DNA of 36,426 nucleotides. Origin: Bacillota bacterium (GTDB lineage: Bacteria > Bacillota > UBA4882 > UBA8346). Shown piece by piece: positions 25,808 to 34,577 of the stretch. The notes below the pieces were generated by a model that was not told the origin of the DNA, searched no databases, and worked only from the letters and a program-made list of their open reading frames with translations. A program made the position numbers and the translations under genes. The stretch spans positions 1 to 36,426 of the forward strand of contig JAKOSX010000139.1 of the NCBI GenBank assembly GCA_029776595.1, given 5' to 3'. How positions within the stretch are numbered: the first letter of the stretch is position 1; each line of letters opens with the position of its first letter.

Positions 25808-27244
25808 TTATGGCCGATCCCAAGGATAGTCCAGACCAACTTGAGCCGGATAGTAATAGCCGGAAGTCTGATTGACGATCCCCAGACGATATTGCCGATT
25901 GGAAAGGAGCGGCGGATATTTTCGTTTGGAAGGTATGGGCGAACTGTAAATACGAATCTCCCCTTTAAGTGAGGTAATCACTTCTTCGCGCCAATCACCC
26001 ATACAATCCACAACTAAGACCACATTCCCTTCAATCCGGGTCATCGGCTCTCCGCCCCAGTCTCCGATCTTCCTGCCGCTGACTACCTCTTTTTGAAGAT
26101 CATCGTCCTACCAGACCGGCCTGGGCGAAAGTTCCGTTTTGGCATGAAATTGAACCCAATCACCACGGGCGGTATACATCCACCGTTTCGGATAATCTCG
26201 TTCCCCGCAGTACACTTCCATTCCCGGATATTCCTCCAAGACATCGGCACACATTCCCTGTCCGTGAATGTGATAAGTTTTCTCCGGATGGCCCCATAGT
26301 TTCCGGCCGGTCTTGGCATCCACCACACAGATGCCGTCAGCATCCTGCCGTCTTTCAAACCCGTAAAATATCTCCAGTCCCGGATGGGAGGGATCGATAT
26401 CGGCACAATAGACCACATCCGGATGCCCCATACCTAAAGACCAAAGACCTTTCCCGTCATCATCAATAACTGCCGCTCCGATGACTAATTCATCCCGTCC
26501 GTCTTGATCTACGTCGGCGGCGATCAGTCCATGGGAACCTTGGCCGTAATAATTCCGGCTTTTCACCGGATGCTTTTCCAGAACTTCATGTTTCCATAAA
26601 ATCCGAAAATTCGCATCCAACGCCCAGGTTTTGATGATATTATATGTCCCCCGTTGCATAATTAAGGATGGTTTTTTCCCGTCCAAATAGGCGACGGCCA
26701 ACATATTCCGACTGTATGAATTGTAATCCGGATAACCGGCCCGACTAATCCAAGGGGTTTTGGCAACAACCTTCCCGGTTATACCGTCAATCTTCACCAA
26801 ATACTCCGGTCCGGATTCCACCAGTCCATTGGGGTTCCGCGGATCCCCTTCGCCCGCTTTACAATAGACTTCGGCCCGTCCGTCGCCGTCCAAATCATAG
26901 ACTACCCATGGGGAATACCAGATCCCGGTTTCGATAGCCCAACCCATATCGTATACCCATAACAGACGGCCGTCTTTTTTATAAGCTTCCAATCGATAAG
27001 GAGAAGGACTGGGCTTCCAGTAGCCAGGGTGCTGATAGGGATCGACGTTAAAATTGGGCTGTTTGATAATGAACTCCAGTTCACCGTCGCCATCCAAATC
27101 GCCCAGCCCAATTTTTTGAAAATCATAGGAACCCGCCAAAGGAATGCTATGGTATGGTTTTAATGGCATTTCCGCACTCAATCCCGTCTGCACCCAAACA
27201 AACAAGAGGCCAAATATTCCGGCCAACATCCGCATTTTCACCAT
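25808..27244 (-). pseudogene. Rhamnogalacturonan lyase (PL11 family) interrupted by one in-frame TAG
   Basis: The frame from the ATG at 27244 (GAGG eight bases before it) encodes a signal peptide ending near LSAEM, then a beta-propeller with calcium-loop motifs (GLGDLDGDGELEFIIKQ, VYDLDGDGRAEVYCKAGEGD, AADVDQDGRDELVIG). It stops at TAG at 26108-26110 after 378 codons. The same frame continues for 99 codons with the PL11 C-terminus: DDDLQKEVVSGRKI, LVVDCMGDWREEVITSLKGE, GEIRIYSSPI, RQYRLGIVNQTSGYYYPAQ, then TAA. Family members have a Trp pair before the acidic run (PVWW-type), so the TAG most likely replaces TGG by one base change. No FN3 domain is present at the N-terminus. It may be a real mutation, a sequencing error or stop readthrough. 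If read as one protein it would be secreted and act on pectin. Confidence 0.85.
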
Positions 27245-27374
27245 CAGTAACGCCTCGCTTGATCCGATTTTACGAATTCGTAACTTTCCGTATGGCGGCA
27301 TCTCATTTCAGATTGAATCCCATTCATTATTTCGGCATCCATTCGCTTTTCCCACAGGTTTTTCAAGCATTTCC

Positions 27375-27404
27375 AATAAAAAACGACCCCCGCAGGAGTC
27401 GTTT
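27375..27404 (-). terminator. Terminator of ilvE
   Basis: On the minus strand, AAACGACTCC/GGGGTCGTTT (one G-T pair) around a TGCG loop, followed by TTATT. It follows the stop codon at 27432 by about 30 bases. Confidence 0.85.
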
Positions 27405-27431
27405 CCGTAAATTCCCATCGACAGTTGATAA

Positions 27432-28511
27432 TCAAAGCCGACCGATTTCATGCACCCAGCCAAAGGGATCTTCTTCCCGTCCATACTGGATGCCCACCAA
27501 TTTATCATAGAGTCTTTGCGTAATGGGACCCACTTGGAAATTGTTGATCTCATAATTTTGCCCTTTATAGAACAAGGACCCGACCGGAGAGATAACCGCA
27601 GCCGTACCGGTCCCAAAGGCTTCAGTCAGCGTGCCGTTTTTCGTCCCTTCAATGACCTCGTCAATGCTGATCATCCGTTCTTCAGTCCGGTAACCGAGAT
27701 ATTGGGCCAGTTCGAGCACGGAGGCCCGGGTAATTCCGGGTAAAATAGACCCGCTTAAATTGGGCGTGACCAAGGTATCGCCAAAGACGAAGAAGATATT
27801 CATGGCCCCGACTTCTTCCACATATTTCCGTTCTTTGGCATCCAGCCAAAGTACCTGTGAAAACCCTTTTTCCTGCGCTTTGGCGCCTGCCAGAAGGCTG
27901 GCCGCATAGTTTCCGCCGGTTTTGGCGTTTCCGACGCCGCCCACGGCAGCCCGGATATACACATCTTCCACATATAGGCTGATGGGTTTGAAGCCTTCTT
28001 TAAAATAAGCGCCGACCGGGGTCAAAATGATATAGAACAAATATTCATCCGCCGGATGAACGCCTAATGCGGCACCCAACCCGACCAACGTCGGCCGGAT
28101 ATAAAGAGACGTACCGGGTGCTTTGGGAATCCAGCGTTTCTCCAGATTCACCAAGGTCTTAATCCCTTCCAGGAAATATTCCACGGGCAACGGCGCCATG
28201 CAAATCCGTTCCGCCGAATGATACATCCGTTCAGCGTTCTTCTCGGGACGGAATAATAAGATCCGGCTGTCCTCTGATGCATAAGCTTTAAGCCCTTCGA
28301 AGATTTCCTGGGAATAATGGAGCACCACTGCCGCCGGATCAATTTGAAACGGTTTATACTTCGTTATTTTCGGTTCCACCCAACCTTGGCCTTTCCGATA
28401 AACCATGGTGAACATGTGATCGGTGAAGAGTTTCCCGAACCCTAACTGAGTGGCATCGGTAAACAAGGGTTTTAGTTCCTCATCTTTCACTTTCTCAATG
28501 GTAATCTGCAT
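27432..28511 (-). CDS. ilvE: Branched-chain-amino-acid aminotransferase
   Basis: PLP enzyme of fold-type IV that interconverts Leu, Ile or Val with their 2-keto acids, using glutamate. The 359-residue protein follows the longer, eukaryotic-like BCAT subgroup: MVYRKGQGWVEPKITKYKP, VVLHYSQEIFEGLKAYASED, RPTLVGLGAALGVHPADEYL, and VGNAKTGGNYAASLLAGAKA holding the active-site Lys. SGSILPGITRASVLELA and EAFGTGTAAVISPVG bind the cofactor phosphate. Two ATGs six bases apart follow GAGAGGAG; the second (28511) has normal spacing. The gene is a single unit with a terminator. No T-box or other leader structure fits in the short space upstream. Confidence 0.95.
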   Translation of the reverse strand: MQITIEKVKDEELKPLFTDATQLGFGKLFTDHMFTMVYRKGQGWVEPKITKYKPFQIDPAAVVLHYSQEIFEGLKAYASEDSRILLFRPEKNAERMYHSAERICMAPLPVEYFLEGIKTLVNLEKRWIPKAPGTSLYIRPTLVGLGAALGVHPADEYLFYIILTPVGAYFKEGFKPISLYVEDVYIRAAVGGVGNAKTGGNYAASLLAGAKAQEKGFSQVLWLDAKERKYVEEVGAMNIFFVFGDTLVTPNLSGSILPGITRASVLELAQYLGYRTEERMISIDEVIEGTKNGTLTEAFGTGTAAVISPVGSLFYKGQNYEINNFQVGPITQRLYDKLVGIQYGREEDPFGWVHEIGRL

Positions 28512-28633
28512 CGCCATAACTCCTCTCCAAACTTTAACACTATCCCTTCGGCCATCACGCAATTTAATCGGATCGTCGAAAAGACATCAACCTAATTATA
28601 GCACAATTCATTCCAAGCGAAGCAAAAAAATGA

Positions 28634-28660
28634 AAAAAGCCAATCAGAGATTGGCTTTTT
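28634..28660. terminator. Terminator after the small helical protein gene
   Basis: A 12-base perfect stem (AAAAAGCCAATC/GATTGGCTTTTT) with a 3-base loop, directly after the stop codon at 28661. Both strands carry T-runs. Confidence 0.9.
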
Positions 28661-28843
28661 CTATTCATCGTCTTTCTCCCGCTCCAGCAACCGAAGCAAA
28701 CGGCTTACCGTCAAATCGATTTTCGTGGCAATGGTATACTTTTCATGATCATCCAGGACTTTTTGATGGTCGGTATTCATCAGATCGTTTTTAATCTCAC
28801 CTATTTCCCGATGAAATTTCACTAAATCCTTTTCGAACATCAT
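28661..28843 (-). CDS. Small helical protein, function unknown (60 residues)
   Basis: The two ATGs at 28843 and 28840 follow GGAGGG; a longer frame to 28861 adds six residues without a better site. The protein is almost all charged helix, for example MFEKDLVKFHREIGEIKNDL and DLTVSRLLRLLEREKDDE. Spo0E-type phosphatases have this size, but their Ser-Gln-x-x-x-Asp motif is not clear here (TKIDLTVSRLL is only loosely similar). It follows dut by 52 bases in the same direction and ends in a strong terminator, so it is probably the last gene of the M16/dut transcript. Confidence 0.65.
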   Translation of the reverse strand: MMFEKDLVKFHREIGEIKNDLMNTDHQKVLDDHEKYTIATKIDLTVSRLLRLLEREKDDE

Positions 28844-28895
28844 TGTTCCCTCCGTCTTCATACCTTTTTATGCCACCGATTGAACGGTAAAACGA

Positions 28896-29369
28896 TTACG
28901 GTTTGTGAGCCGCAACACCGGTGGAACCCATCCCGCCGGCGCCCCGGACAGTCTCTCCCAACCTTTCGGTTTCGTCCCACTCCACTTGGAAAACAGGGAA
29001 AAAAGCTATCTGTGCCACGCGATCCCCGGGATTGACAACGAAATCGGTTGGGCCGTCGTTTTTAACCAGACAAATAATCTCGCCCCGATAATCGCTGTCA
29101 ATGACTCCGACCGCATTGGAAAGGGAAATGCCGTGTTTCGAAGCCAGCCCGCTCCGGGGGAAAAGGAGCGCTACCATCTCCGGCCCGGGTAATTCGATGG
29201 CAATCCCCGTCGGAATGCTGCCGCGGCCCCCGGCCGGAATGACGATGGGTTCCTCGCAGCATGCATGCAAATCCATCCCCGCCGATCCGGGCGTAGCATA
29301 GGAAGGCATGGGAATCTGCCGCTTGATCAGGGGGGATACGATTTTAACCTTTACTTTTTGTTCCGCCAT
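28896..29369 (-). CDS. dut: dUTP diphosphatase (dUTPase, trimeric type)
   Basis: Hydrolyses dUTP to dUMP and pyrophosphate, which keeps uracil out of DNA and supplies the thymidylate pathway. The 157-residue protein has all five trimeric dUTPase motifs: AGMDLHA, PRSGLASKHGI, GVIDSDYRGEI, RVAQIAF and RGAGGMGSTG. GGAGG lies seven bases before the ATG at 29369. The start overlaps the end of the upstream M16 peptidase gene by 26 bases, so the two are translationally coupled. The pair M16 peptidase then dut is common in Firmicutes. Confidence 0.97.
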   Translation of the reverse strand: MAEQKVKVKIVSPLIKRQIPMPSYATPGSAGMDLHACCEEPIVIPAGGRGSIPTGIAIELPGPEMVALLFPRSGLASKHGISLSNAVGVIDSDYRGEIICLVKNDGPTDFVVNPGDRVAQIAFFPVFQVEWDETERLGETVRGAGGMGSTGVAAHKP

Positions 29370-30606
29370 GGGTCGCCTCCGCTTTTCCAAAGGGCCCGAT
29401 AGCCGTGGTAATCAGCCGGTCATCCGCCAACAATTCCACGGCTAAGGCCTGTACTTCTTCAGCCGTAACCGCTTCGATCCGGGCAACGGTCTCCTCAGGG
29501 GTTAAAAGAGGATCGTCGAACAATTCCATTTTAGCCAGGCGGCTCATCCGGTTACACGTACTTTCCAAACTCAACAGTAGATTGCCCTTGAGCTGCTCTT
29601 TGGCCCGGTTTAATTCCTCTTGGTCAACCGGCCGTTCTCGCAATTTGGCAATCTCCTCCCGGATTAAAGCGACGACCCGCTCAAAATTGGCCATGCTTGT
29701 CCCGGCATAAATCGTAAAGACGCCGGTATCCATAAACGCCGAATGACTGGTGCCCGTCGAATACACCAATCCTTCATCCTCCCGCAGTCGTTGAAACAAA
29801 CGGGAACTAACGCTTCCTCCAAAAATGCTGTCCATCAAAATAACAGCGTATTTCCGGGGATCTTTACGGGATATCCCTCGGCTGCCGATACACAGATGGA
29901 CCTGTTCCGTATCTTTATCCCTAAAATAGATCGTCGGCTCCAATTGGGGCAATATCGAGAGATCCGGTTCGCTTTTTCCGTTCAACGCGGAAAATCTTCC
30001 CTCGACTTCTGCAATAACTTGGTCGATCTGGATATTTCCCGCTAATGCAAATACTATGTTATCTGGGGTATAATGTTTCTGAAGGTAGTCTATTAAAATT
30101 TCCCGGTTAAACTGGGATACCGTTTCCGGAGTCCCTAAAATGGTCCGGCCCAACGCATGGCCTTTCAGTACCAAATTGAAAAAAATATCATATATCAGTT
30201 CATCCGGCGCGTCCTCATAGGACTTGATCTCTTCCAGGACCACCGATTTTTCTTTTTCGATTTCAACCGGGTGAAACAGCGAATTGGTAACCATATCGGC
30301 CAATAAGTCGACGCCCAGTTGAAAATGCTGATCCAGCACTTTGGCATAATAACAGGTGTATTCTTTGGTCGTAAACGCATTGAGTTGGCCGCCAACGGCA
30401 TCGATGGTCTCTGCGATTTGACGCGTCGTCCGTCGGCCGGTGCCTTTAAACATCATATGCTCAATAAAATGAGAAATCCCATTATACTGGGGTTTTTCAT
30501 TCCTGGAACCGGTTCTTGTCCAAACGCCTAATGATACGGAACGGCCATAAGGTATCGTTTCACATACAATTTTCAATCCGTTGGATAATGTTATGCGCTG
30601 ATACAT
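29344..30606 (-). CDS. M16 family zinc peptidase (YmxG/MlpA-like)
   Basis: Metallopeptidase of the insulinase/pitrilysin family, 420 residues, the size of the YmxG group. The inverted zinc motif HFIEH is at residues 46-50 (H46 and H50 bind zinc, E49 is catalytic), and the distal zinc Glu lies in EIEKEKSVVLEEI near residues 118-130. The C-terminal half has the second M16 domain with SVSSRLFQRLREDEGLVYST. No signal peptide is seen, so it should act in the cytoplasm, probably on peptides or misfolded proteins. AAAGGAC is the ribosome binding site. It overlaps dut at its 3' end. In other Firmicutes it follows pnp and the deacetylase; here the GH18 gene separates it from the deacetylase. Confidence 0.93.
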   Translation of the reverse strand: MYQRITLSNGLKIVCETIPYGRSVSLGVWTRTGSRNEKPQYNGISHFIEHMMFKGTGRRTTRQIAETIDAVGGQLNAFTTKEYTCYYAKVLDQHFQLGVDLLADMVTNSLFHPVEIEKEKSVVLEEIKSYEDAPDELIYDIFFNLVLKGHALGRTILGTPETVSQFNREILIDYLQKHYTPDNIVFALAGNIQIDQVIAEVEGRFSALNGKSEPDLSILPQLEPTIYFRDKDTEQVHLCIGSRGISRKDPRKYAVILMDSIFGGSVSSRLFQRLREDEGLVYSTGTSHSAFMDTGVFTIYAGTSMANFERVVALIREEIAKLRERPVDQEELNRAKEQLKGNLLLSLESTCNRMSRLAKMELFDDPLLTPEETVARIEAVTAEEVQALAVELLADDRLITTAIGPFGKAEATHGGTKSKG

Positions 30607-30925
30607 GCAGTTGTCCTTTGATTATTCGTTAGATTTCATCGATTTGATTCACATATTCGCCCTTGAACATAAAAATCCTTTTTATCTCTTTTTTCTCTTT
30701 TGATCCATTCATACATATCCCCCAAATTCCTCGATTTATTCCAGTTAATTCTCATATTGCCTGCTATTTGTGGTTTTGGAGGGATGTTCTTAAAGGTTTT
30801 GGCAGCTAAAGGCCGAATTATGTAAATTATACTGTAATACTGCACATTTCGTGTCGATCCACGCCGCATAAATCCATTGGCATTCCATTGACGCGGACGA
30901 CTTTTATATAGAAGGGAGTTACCCG
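30607..30925. other. Divergent promoter region between the M16 and GH18 genes
   Basis: This 319-base stretch should carry the promoters of both genes, but I could not place a good -35/-10 pair for either. A TATACT near 30828 on the plus strand lacks a well-placed -35. The minus strand has a frame of about 104 codons across it that includes MRINWNKSRNLGDMYEW-like sequence, without a ribosome binding site, so I do not call it a gene. Confidence 0.4.
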
Positions 30926-32218
30926 ATGCAAGGCAACTTAATGACAACATTGTTTGCTCTGATATTTTATTTGGCTTCCGGATTACTCGGTGGTAACAGC
31001 CTGCAAAACAATGTCACCGTCCCCGATACAGTCAGTACCGGGCAGCAAAGCATTTATCCTTACGCTGCCACCGTTAACAGCAAACAGGCTATGATTCGCA
31101 GCGGGGCATCGGCTGAAAGCGAAATCGTGGATACGGTTGCCGAAGGGTCCAGCTTGCTGGTATTATCCGAAAAAAACGGTTGGTTGCAGGTGCAAACCGA
31201 AACCGACAAAAGCGGATGGATCGCCAAATGGATGGTGAAAACGAAAACTCTGTCCGGAAGTTCAAAGGTAGGTAATAAAGTCATCGCCGGCTATTATGTG
31301 CAAAACAGCCAAAGCGACCAATTGGCCTATAATTCGTTAACCAAAAACCTGGGGTCAATTAATATGGTCATCCCTTTTTCATTCAAGGTGGACCAATATG
31401 GAACGGTCAGCGGCACGCATAATTCCAAAGCGGTTTCCCTCATTCGTTCCGCCGGCGGAGATGCTTTGGCATTGGTCAACAATATCCAGGGCGGAAACTT
31501 CAGCAGCAACACCATTCATCGGATGTTGACCAGCTCAACCGCCCGGTCCCGTGCCGTCAACGGAATTGTCCGGATATTATCGGAAAACGGTTATCAAGGG
31601 GTCAATATCGACTTTGAAAATGTCCCGGCCAGTGACCGGATGTACCTGACCGCATTTTTCAGAGAGCTCTCAGCAGCGCTCCGGCCGAAAGGACTGCTGG
31701 TCACCGCTTCGGTTCCGGCCAAAACCTATGACGACAAAAAATCGGCCCACGCCGGGGCTTATGACTATGCCGCATTGGCCCCGTATATCGACCAATTGAT
31801 GATTATGGCCTATGACGAGCATTATGCCGGTGGTTCGGCCGGTCCGGTAGCTTCTTATCCGTGGGTCGAAAAAGTCATTCAATATGCCATGAAATACTAT
31901 CCGTCCCAAAAAATCGTGCTGGGAATCGCCGGATACGGTTATGACTGGACCAGCGGTTCCGGGAAAGCTCGGACCTATAGCGCCATTCAAAACCTGATCA
32001 AAAAATACGGTGTCTCCCCCAAATGGCATTCCGTTTACAAAGTGCCTTATTTCACCTATAAAAGCTGGGGTACCAAACATGAAGTCTGGTATGAAAACAG
32101 CCACAGCACCGCCGCAAAGATGACATTGGTTAAAAAATACAATCTGCGAGGAGTTGCCGTCTGGCGGTTGGGTTACGAAGATCAAAACATCTGGAAGATC
32201 ATCATCCAAAATATCTAA
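30926..32218 (+). CDS. Exported SH3-domain glycoside hydrolase family 18 protein
   Basis: A 430-residue secreted or membrane-anchored protein. An N-terminal hydrophobic segment (LMTTLFALIFYLASGLLGG) acts as signal or anchor. Residues about 48-110 are a bacterial SH3 domain (AMIRSGASAESEIVDTVAEG, WLQVQTETDKSGWIAKWM). The rest is a GH18 barrel close to the spore-wall hydrolases of Bacilli: GVNIDFENV contains the catalytic Glu, and LMIMAYDEHYAGGSAGPVAS and IVLGIAGYGYDW are conserved. The first Asp of the DxxDxDxE motif is replaced by Gln. It probably cuts glycan strands of peptidoglycan. GAAGGGAG precedes the ATG at 30926. It sits between two minus-strand genes that are adjacent in many relatives. 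Confidence 0.9.
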   Translation: MQGNLMTTLFALIFYLASGLLGGNSLQNNVTVPDTVSTGQQSIYPYAATVNSKQAMIRSGASAESEIVDTVAEGSSLLVLSEKNGWLQVQTETDKSGWIAKWMVKTKTLSGSSKVGNKVIAGYYVQNSQSDQLAYNSLTKNLGSINMVIPFSFKVDQYGTVSGTHNSKAVSLIRSAGGDALALVNNIQGGNFSSNTIHRMLTSSTARSRAVNGIVRILSENGYQGVNIDFENVPASDRMYLTAFFRELSAALRPKGLLVTASVPAKTYDDKKSAHAGAYDYAALAPYIDQLMIMAYDEHYAGGSAGPVASYPWVEKVIQYAMKYYPSQKIVLGIAGYGYDWTSGSGKARTYSAIQNLIKKYGVSPKWHSVYKVPYFTYKSWGTKHEVWYENSHSTAAKMTLVKKYNLRGVAVWRLGYEDQNIWKIIIQNI

Positions 32219-32226
32219 AGCAATTC

Positions 32227-32253
32227 GGGACAGTTCAACGAACTGTCCCTTTT
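32227..32253 (+). terminator. Terminator of the GH18 gene
   Basis: A 10-base perfect stem (GGGACAGTTC/GAACTGTCCC) with a 3-base loop followed by TTTT, just after the stop codon at 32218. Confidence 0.85.
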
Positions 32254-32277
32254 GTTTCGAAATTCGACTGCAAACGT

Positions 32278-33261
32278 TCATTCCAATACCGAAGACACCG
32301 TTCCAGGGGTTAACCCTTTCTCACGCAACGCTTTGATAAGCCTGGGAAGGGCCTTCGCCGTCGAGACCGTCGGGTGCATTAAGATGATCCCGCCGGGCTG
32401 AATCTTCCCCATGACCCGTTGTAACAGCAGATCCGGCCCGGGATTTTTCCAGTCAACGGTATCCACCGACCACATCACCGTACGGTATCCCAGTTCACCG
32501 GCGGTGCCCACGATCTCGGCATTGATTTCACCGTAGGGGGGAGCAAACAAGTTGGATGGCTCCTTGCCGGTCACCGAACGTAGCAGTGCCGCATTTTCCA
32601 AAATCAATCTCCGTAACTCATCGCGGCGCATCTGCTGCGGATGGCCGTGATATAAGCCATGATTGGCGATTTCATGGCCGGCGGCGGCAATCTCCTTCAC
32701 CAGTTCCGGAAAGGCCTTCACCCAGCTTCCAACGAAAAAGAAGGTCGCTTTCACTTTTTCCTCTTCCAGCGTTTTCAGCATTTCGCCTAAAAACTCTTCG
32801 CCCCATGCCACATTAATGGCAAAAGCCACCTTTTGGCTTTCCGGTTTCCCCTGATATACCGGTTTAAAGAAATCCTCCGAAATCTTCGCCGGAACTTCGG
32901 CCACCACCAAATTGAGCCTGGAGCCGGGTTTGGCCATGCAAACCTTGTTGACCGTATCGGCAATCATCACCATTTTACCGGGTTTGGAGGGGATAATTTC
33001 TCCGGTCTCCGAAAAATAACCGGCATTCTGGGGCTCCCGGTTGACTTTCACCGCCATCTTCTTCACTAAGTTGCTGACTTCCTCGGGCAACATTCCCTCC
33101 ACATTATAACCTTCAAGGTAAACACCGTTTTTCACCCCGAAGATTTTCCGAACTGTGCGATCCCAATGAAGTCTCACGCCCACCAATACGGTCAGAATGA
33201 TCATGGCCCACAACGCGGCATATATCTGTTTTCTATTGATAAACAGCACGTTCACTTTCAT
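32278..33261 (-). CDS. Membrane-anchored polysaccharide deacetylase-like protein (YlxY type)
   Basis: A 327-residue protein with one N-terminal membrane helix (IYAALWAMIILTVLVGV) and an external NodB-type domain from about residue 135. The usual TFDDG metal motif is replaced by FAINVAWGEE, so the Asp pair is missing, while HEIANHGLYHGHP keeps His residues and the later motif reads FAPPYG. Firmicutes YlxY proteins share this altered start as far as I recall, so deacetylase activity is uncertain. The ATG at 33261 is only two bases after GGGGGG; a GTG six bases on (33255) has normal spacing. It precedes the M16 and dut genes in relatives, and follows lpxB here after 104 bases. Confidence 0.88.
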   Translation of the reverse strand: MKVNVLFINRKQIYAALWAMIILTVLVGVRLHWDRTVRKIFGVKNGVYLEGYNVEGMLPEEVSNLVKKMAVKVNREPQNAGYFSETGEIIPSKPGKMVMIADTVNKVCMAKPGSRLNLVVAEVPAKISEDFFKPVYQGKPESQKVAFAINVAWGEEFLGEMLKTLEEEKVKATFFFVGSWVKAFPELVKEIAAAGHEIANHGLYHGHPQQMRRDELRRLILENAALLRSVTGKEPSNLFAPPYGEINAEIVGTAGELGYRTVMWSVDTVDWKNPGPDLLLQRVMGKIQPGGIILMHPTVSTAKALPRLIKALREKGLTPGTVSSVLE

Positions 33262-33365
33262 ATCCCCCCGATCTTGGTGATGATCTATGCGGGGAGAAAG
33301 GGAAATAGAACCCGGCCAATATAAAAAGGCCCGATATGGACCTTATCTGAAGCAATACTTCCGTT

Positions 33366-34517
33366 TCAACCATTTTCGATCAAATCCGCGATTAGTCCGG
33401 CAACCCGGGTCATCACGCCCGGCGGGCCGATCTTTTCCCGAACCTGTTGCAATGCCCGGCGAATCCGGAGATTCACCTCCGGGTCGTACAACATCGTTTG
33501 CAAGGCAGCCCGCACATTCTCCGGTGTTAGGTCTTTTTGCAACACTTCCGGTACCACCGAAGCCCCTGCAATCAAATTGGGCAGCCCAATCCAGGGACGG
33601 ACCACCCGGCGTTCCGGGGATTCCAGCCGTTTGTAGATAAAATAGGATAAACCCGACACCCGGTAGATAATCACCATCGGAACCCCGATGATCGCTGCTT
33701 CCAACGTCGCCGTGCCCGAAGCGATGATGGCCGCATCCGCCGCCGCCATCAGCTCATATACATCGCCGCCGGTGACCGTCACTTTCACCGGATATTGGGA
33801 GAGGATAGACTCCAGCCAATCCCGGTCAATGGAAGTCGCCACCGGCAACACCAATTGCAGAGACGCATCATTCAATCCGGTTATCGTCTCCAACATTACC
33901 GGCAACAGCCTGGCCACTTCCTGCCGTCGGCTTCCCGGCAGCAATGCCACCAATTTTCGTTCCGGATCCAACCCCAGCTTCGCCCGATATTCCAAAGGAG
34001 ACATTCGACTTTGAACCCGGTCGATAAGGGGATGCCCCACGGAGACCACATTCACCCCGAACTTTCGGTAAAAATCAGATTCAAACGGTAACACGGCCAA
34101 CAGCAACCGGACCCGTTCCGCCAATTTTCTGGCCCGATCTTCTCCATACGCCCAAGCGGAAGGAGAAAACATGCAGACCACCGGAATTCCCATCCGCTTC
34201 GCTTCTTTGGCCAGTACCAGGTTGAAACCACCGGAATCCAACCAAATGACGACATCGGGACGATCTTTCTCCCAAAAGGCCACAATTTCCCCGACCAGTT
34301 TCTTTAAGCGCCGTAAATTGCGCAGGGCTTCAAAAAAACCAATGGTGCTTTTGGCTGTCGAATCATAAAGCAGTTGAACGCCTGCAGCCGCCATCCGTCG
34401 GCCTCCGATTCCGGTGAACCGGGCTTCGGGAAGCCTTTTTTGCAATTCTTGGACCAGCACCTCTCCATGCATATCCCCTGAAAACTCACAGGTAGACACA
34501 AAGATATGACGTTTCAT
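33366..34517 (-). CDS. lpxB: Lipid-A-disaccharide synthase
   Basis: Glycosyltransferase (GT19) that joins lipid X and UDP-2,3-diacylglucosamine to form the lipid A disaccharide at the inner face of the inner membrane. The 383-residue protein has the N-terminal STCEFSGDMHGEVL (GExSGD motif in variant form), FTGIGGRRMAAAG, DSGGFNLVLAKEAKRMGIPV, SPSAWAYGEDRARKLAE, LPFESDFYRKFGV, VGHPLIDRVQ, and the donor-site LLPGSRRQEV and ASGTATLEAAIIGVPMVIIYR. Length is normal. GGAG is eight bases before the ATG. It lies in the same direction as DUF2993 and lpxD genes, which implies an outer membrane with lipopolysaccharide. Confidence 0.96.
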   Translation of the reverse strand: MKRHIFVSTCEFSGDMHGEVLVQELQKRLPEARFTGIGGRRMAAAGVQLLYDSTAKSTIGFFEALRNLRRLKKLVGEIVAFWEKDRPDVVIWLDSGGFNLVLAKEAKRMGIPVVCMFSPSAWAYGEDRARKLAERVRLLLAVLPFESDFYRKFGVNVVSVGHPLIDRVQSRMSPLEYRAKLGLDPERKLVALLPGSRRQEVARLLPVMLETITGLNDASLQLVLPVATSIDRDWLESILSQYPVKVTVTGGDVYELMAAADAAIIASGTATLEAAIIGVPMVIIYRVSGLSYFIYKRLESPERRVVRPWIGLPNLIAGASVVPEVLQKDLTPENVRAALQTMLYDPEVNLRIRRALQQVREKIGPPGVMTRVAGLIADLIENG

Positions 34518-34577
34518 CGACGCAACTCCATATGTAACCGTTTTCGATAATATTCTCCTTCGACAACCATTCCCCTT

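Noticed and set aside
28512-28633. T-box or other leucine-responsive leader before ilvE
   Set aside because: The space is short and contains no AGGGTGGNACCGCG-like box or leader hairpins.
30636-30950. 104-codon frame on the minus strand upstream of the M16 gene
   Set aside because: It overlaps the start of the GH18 gene, has no ribosome binding site and no family resemblance.
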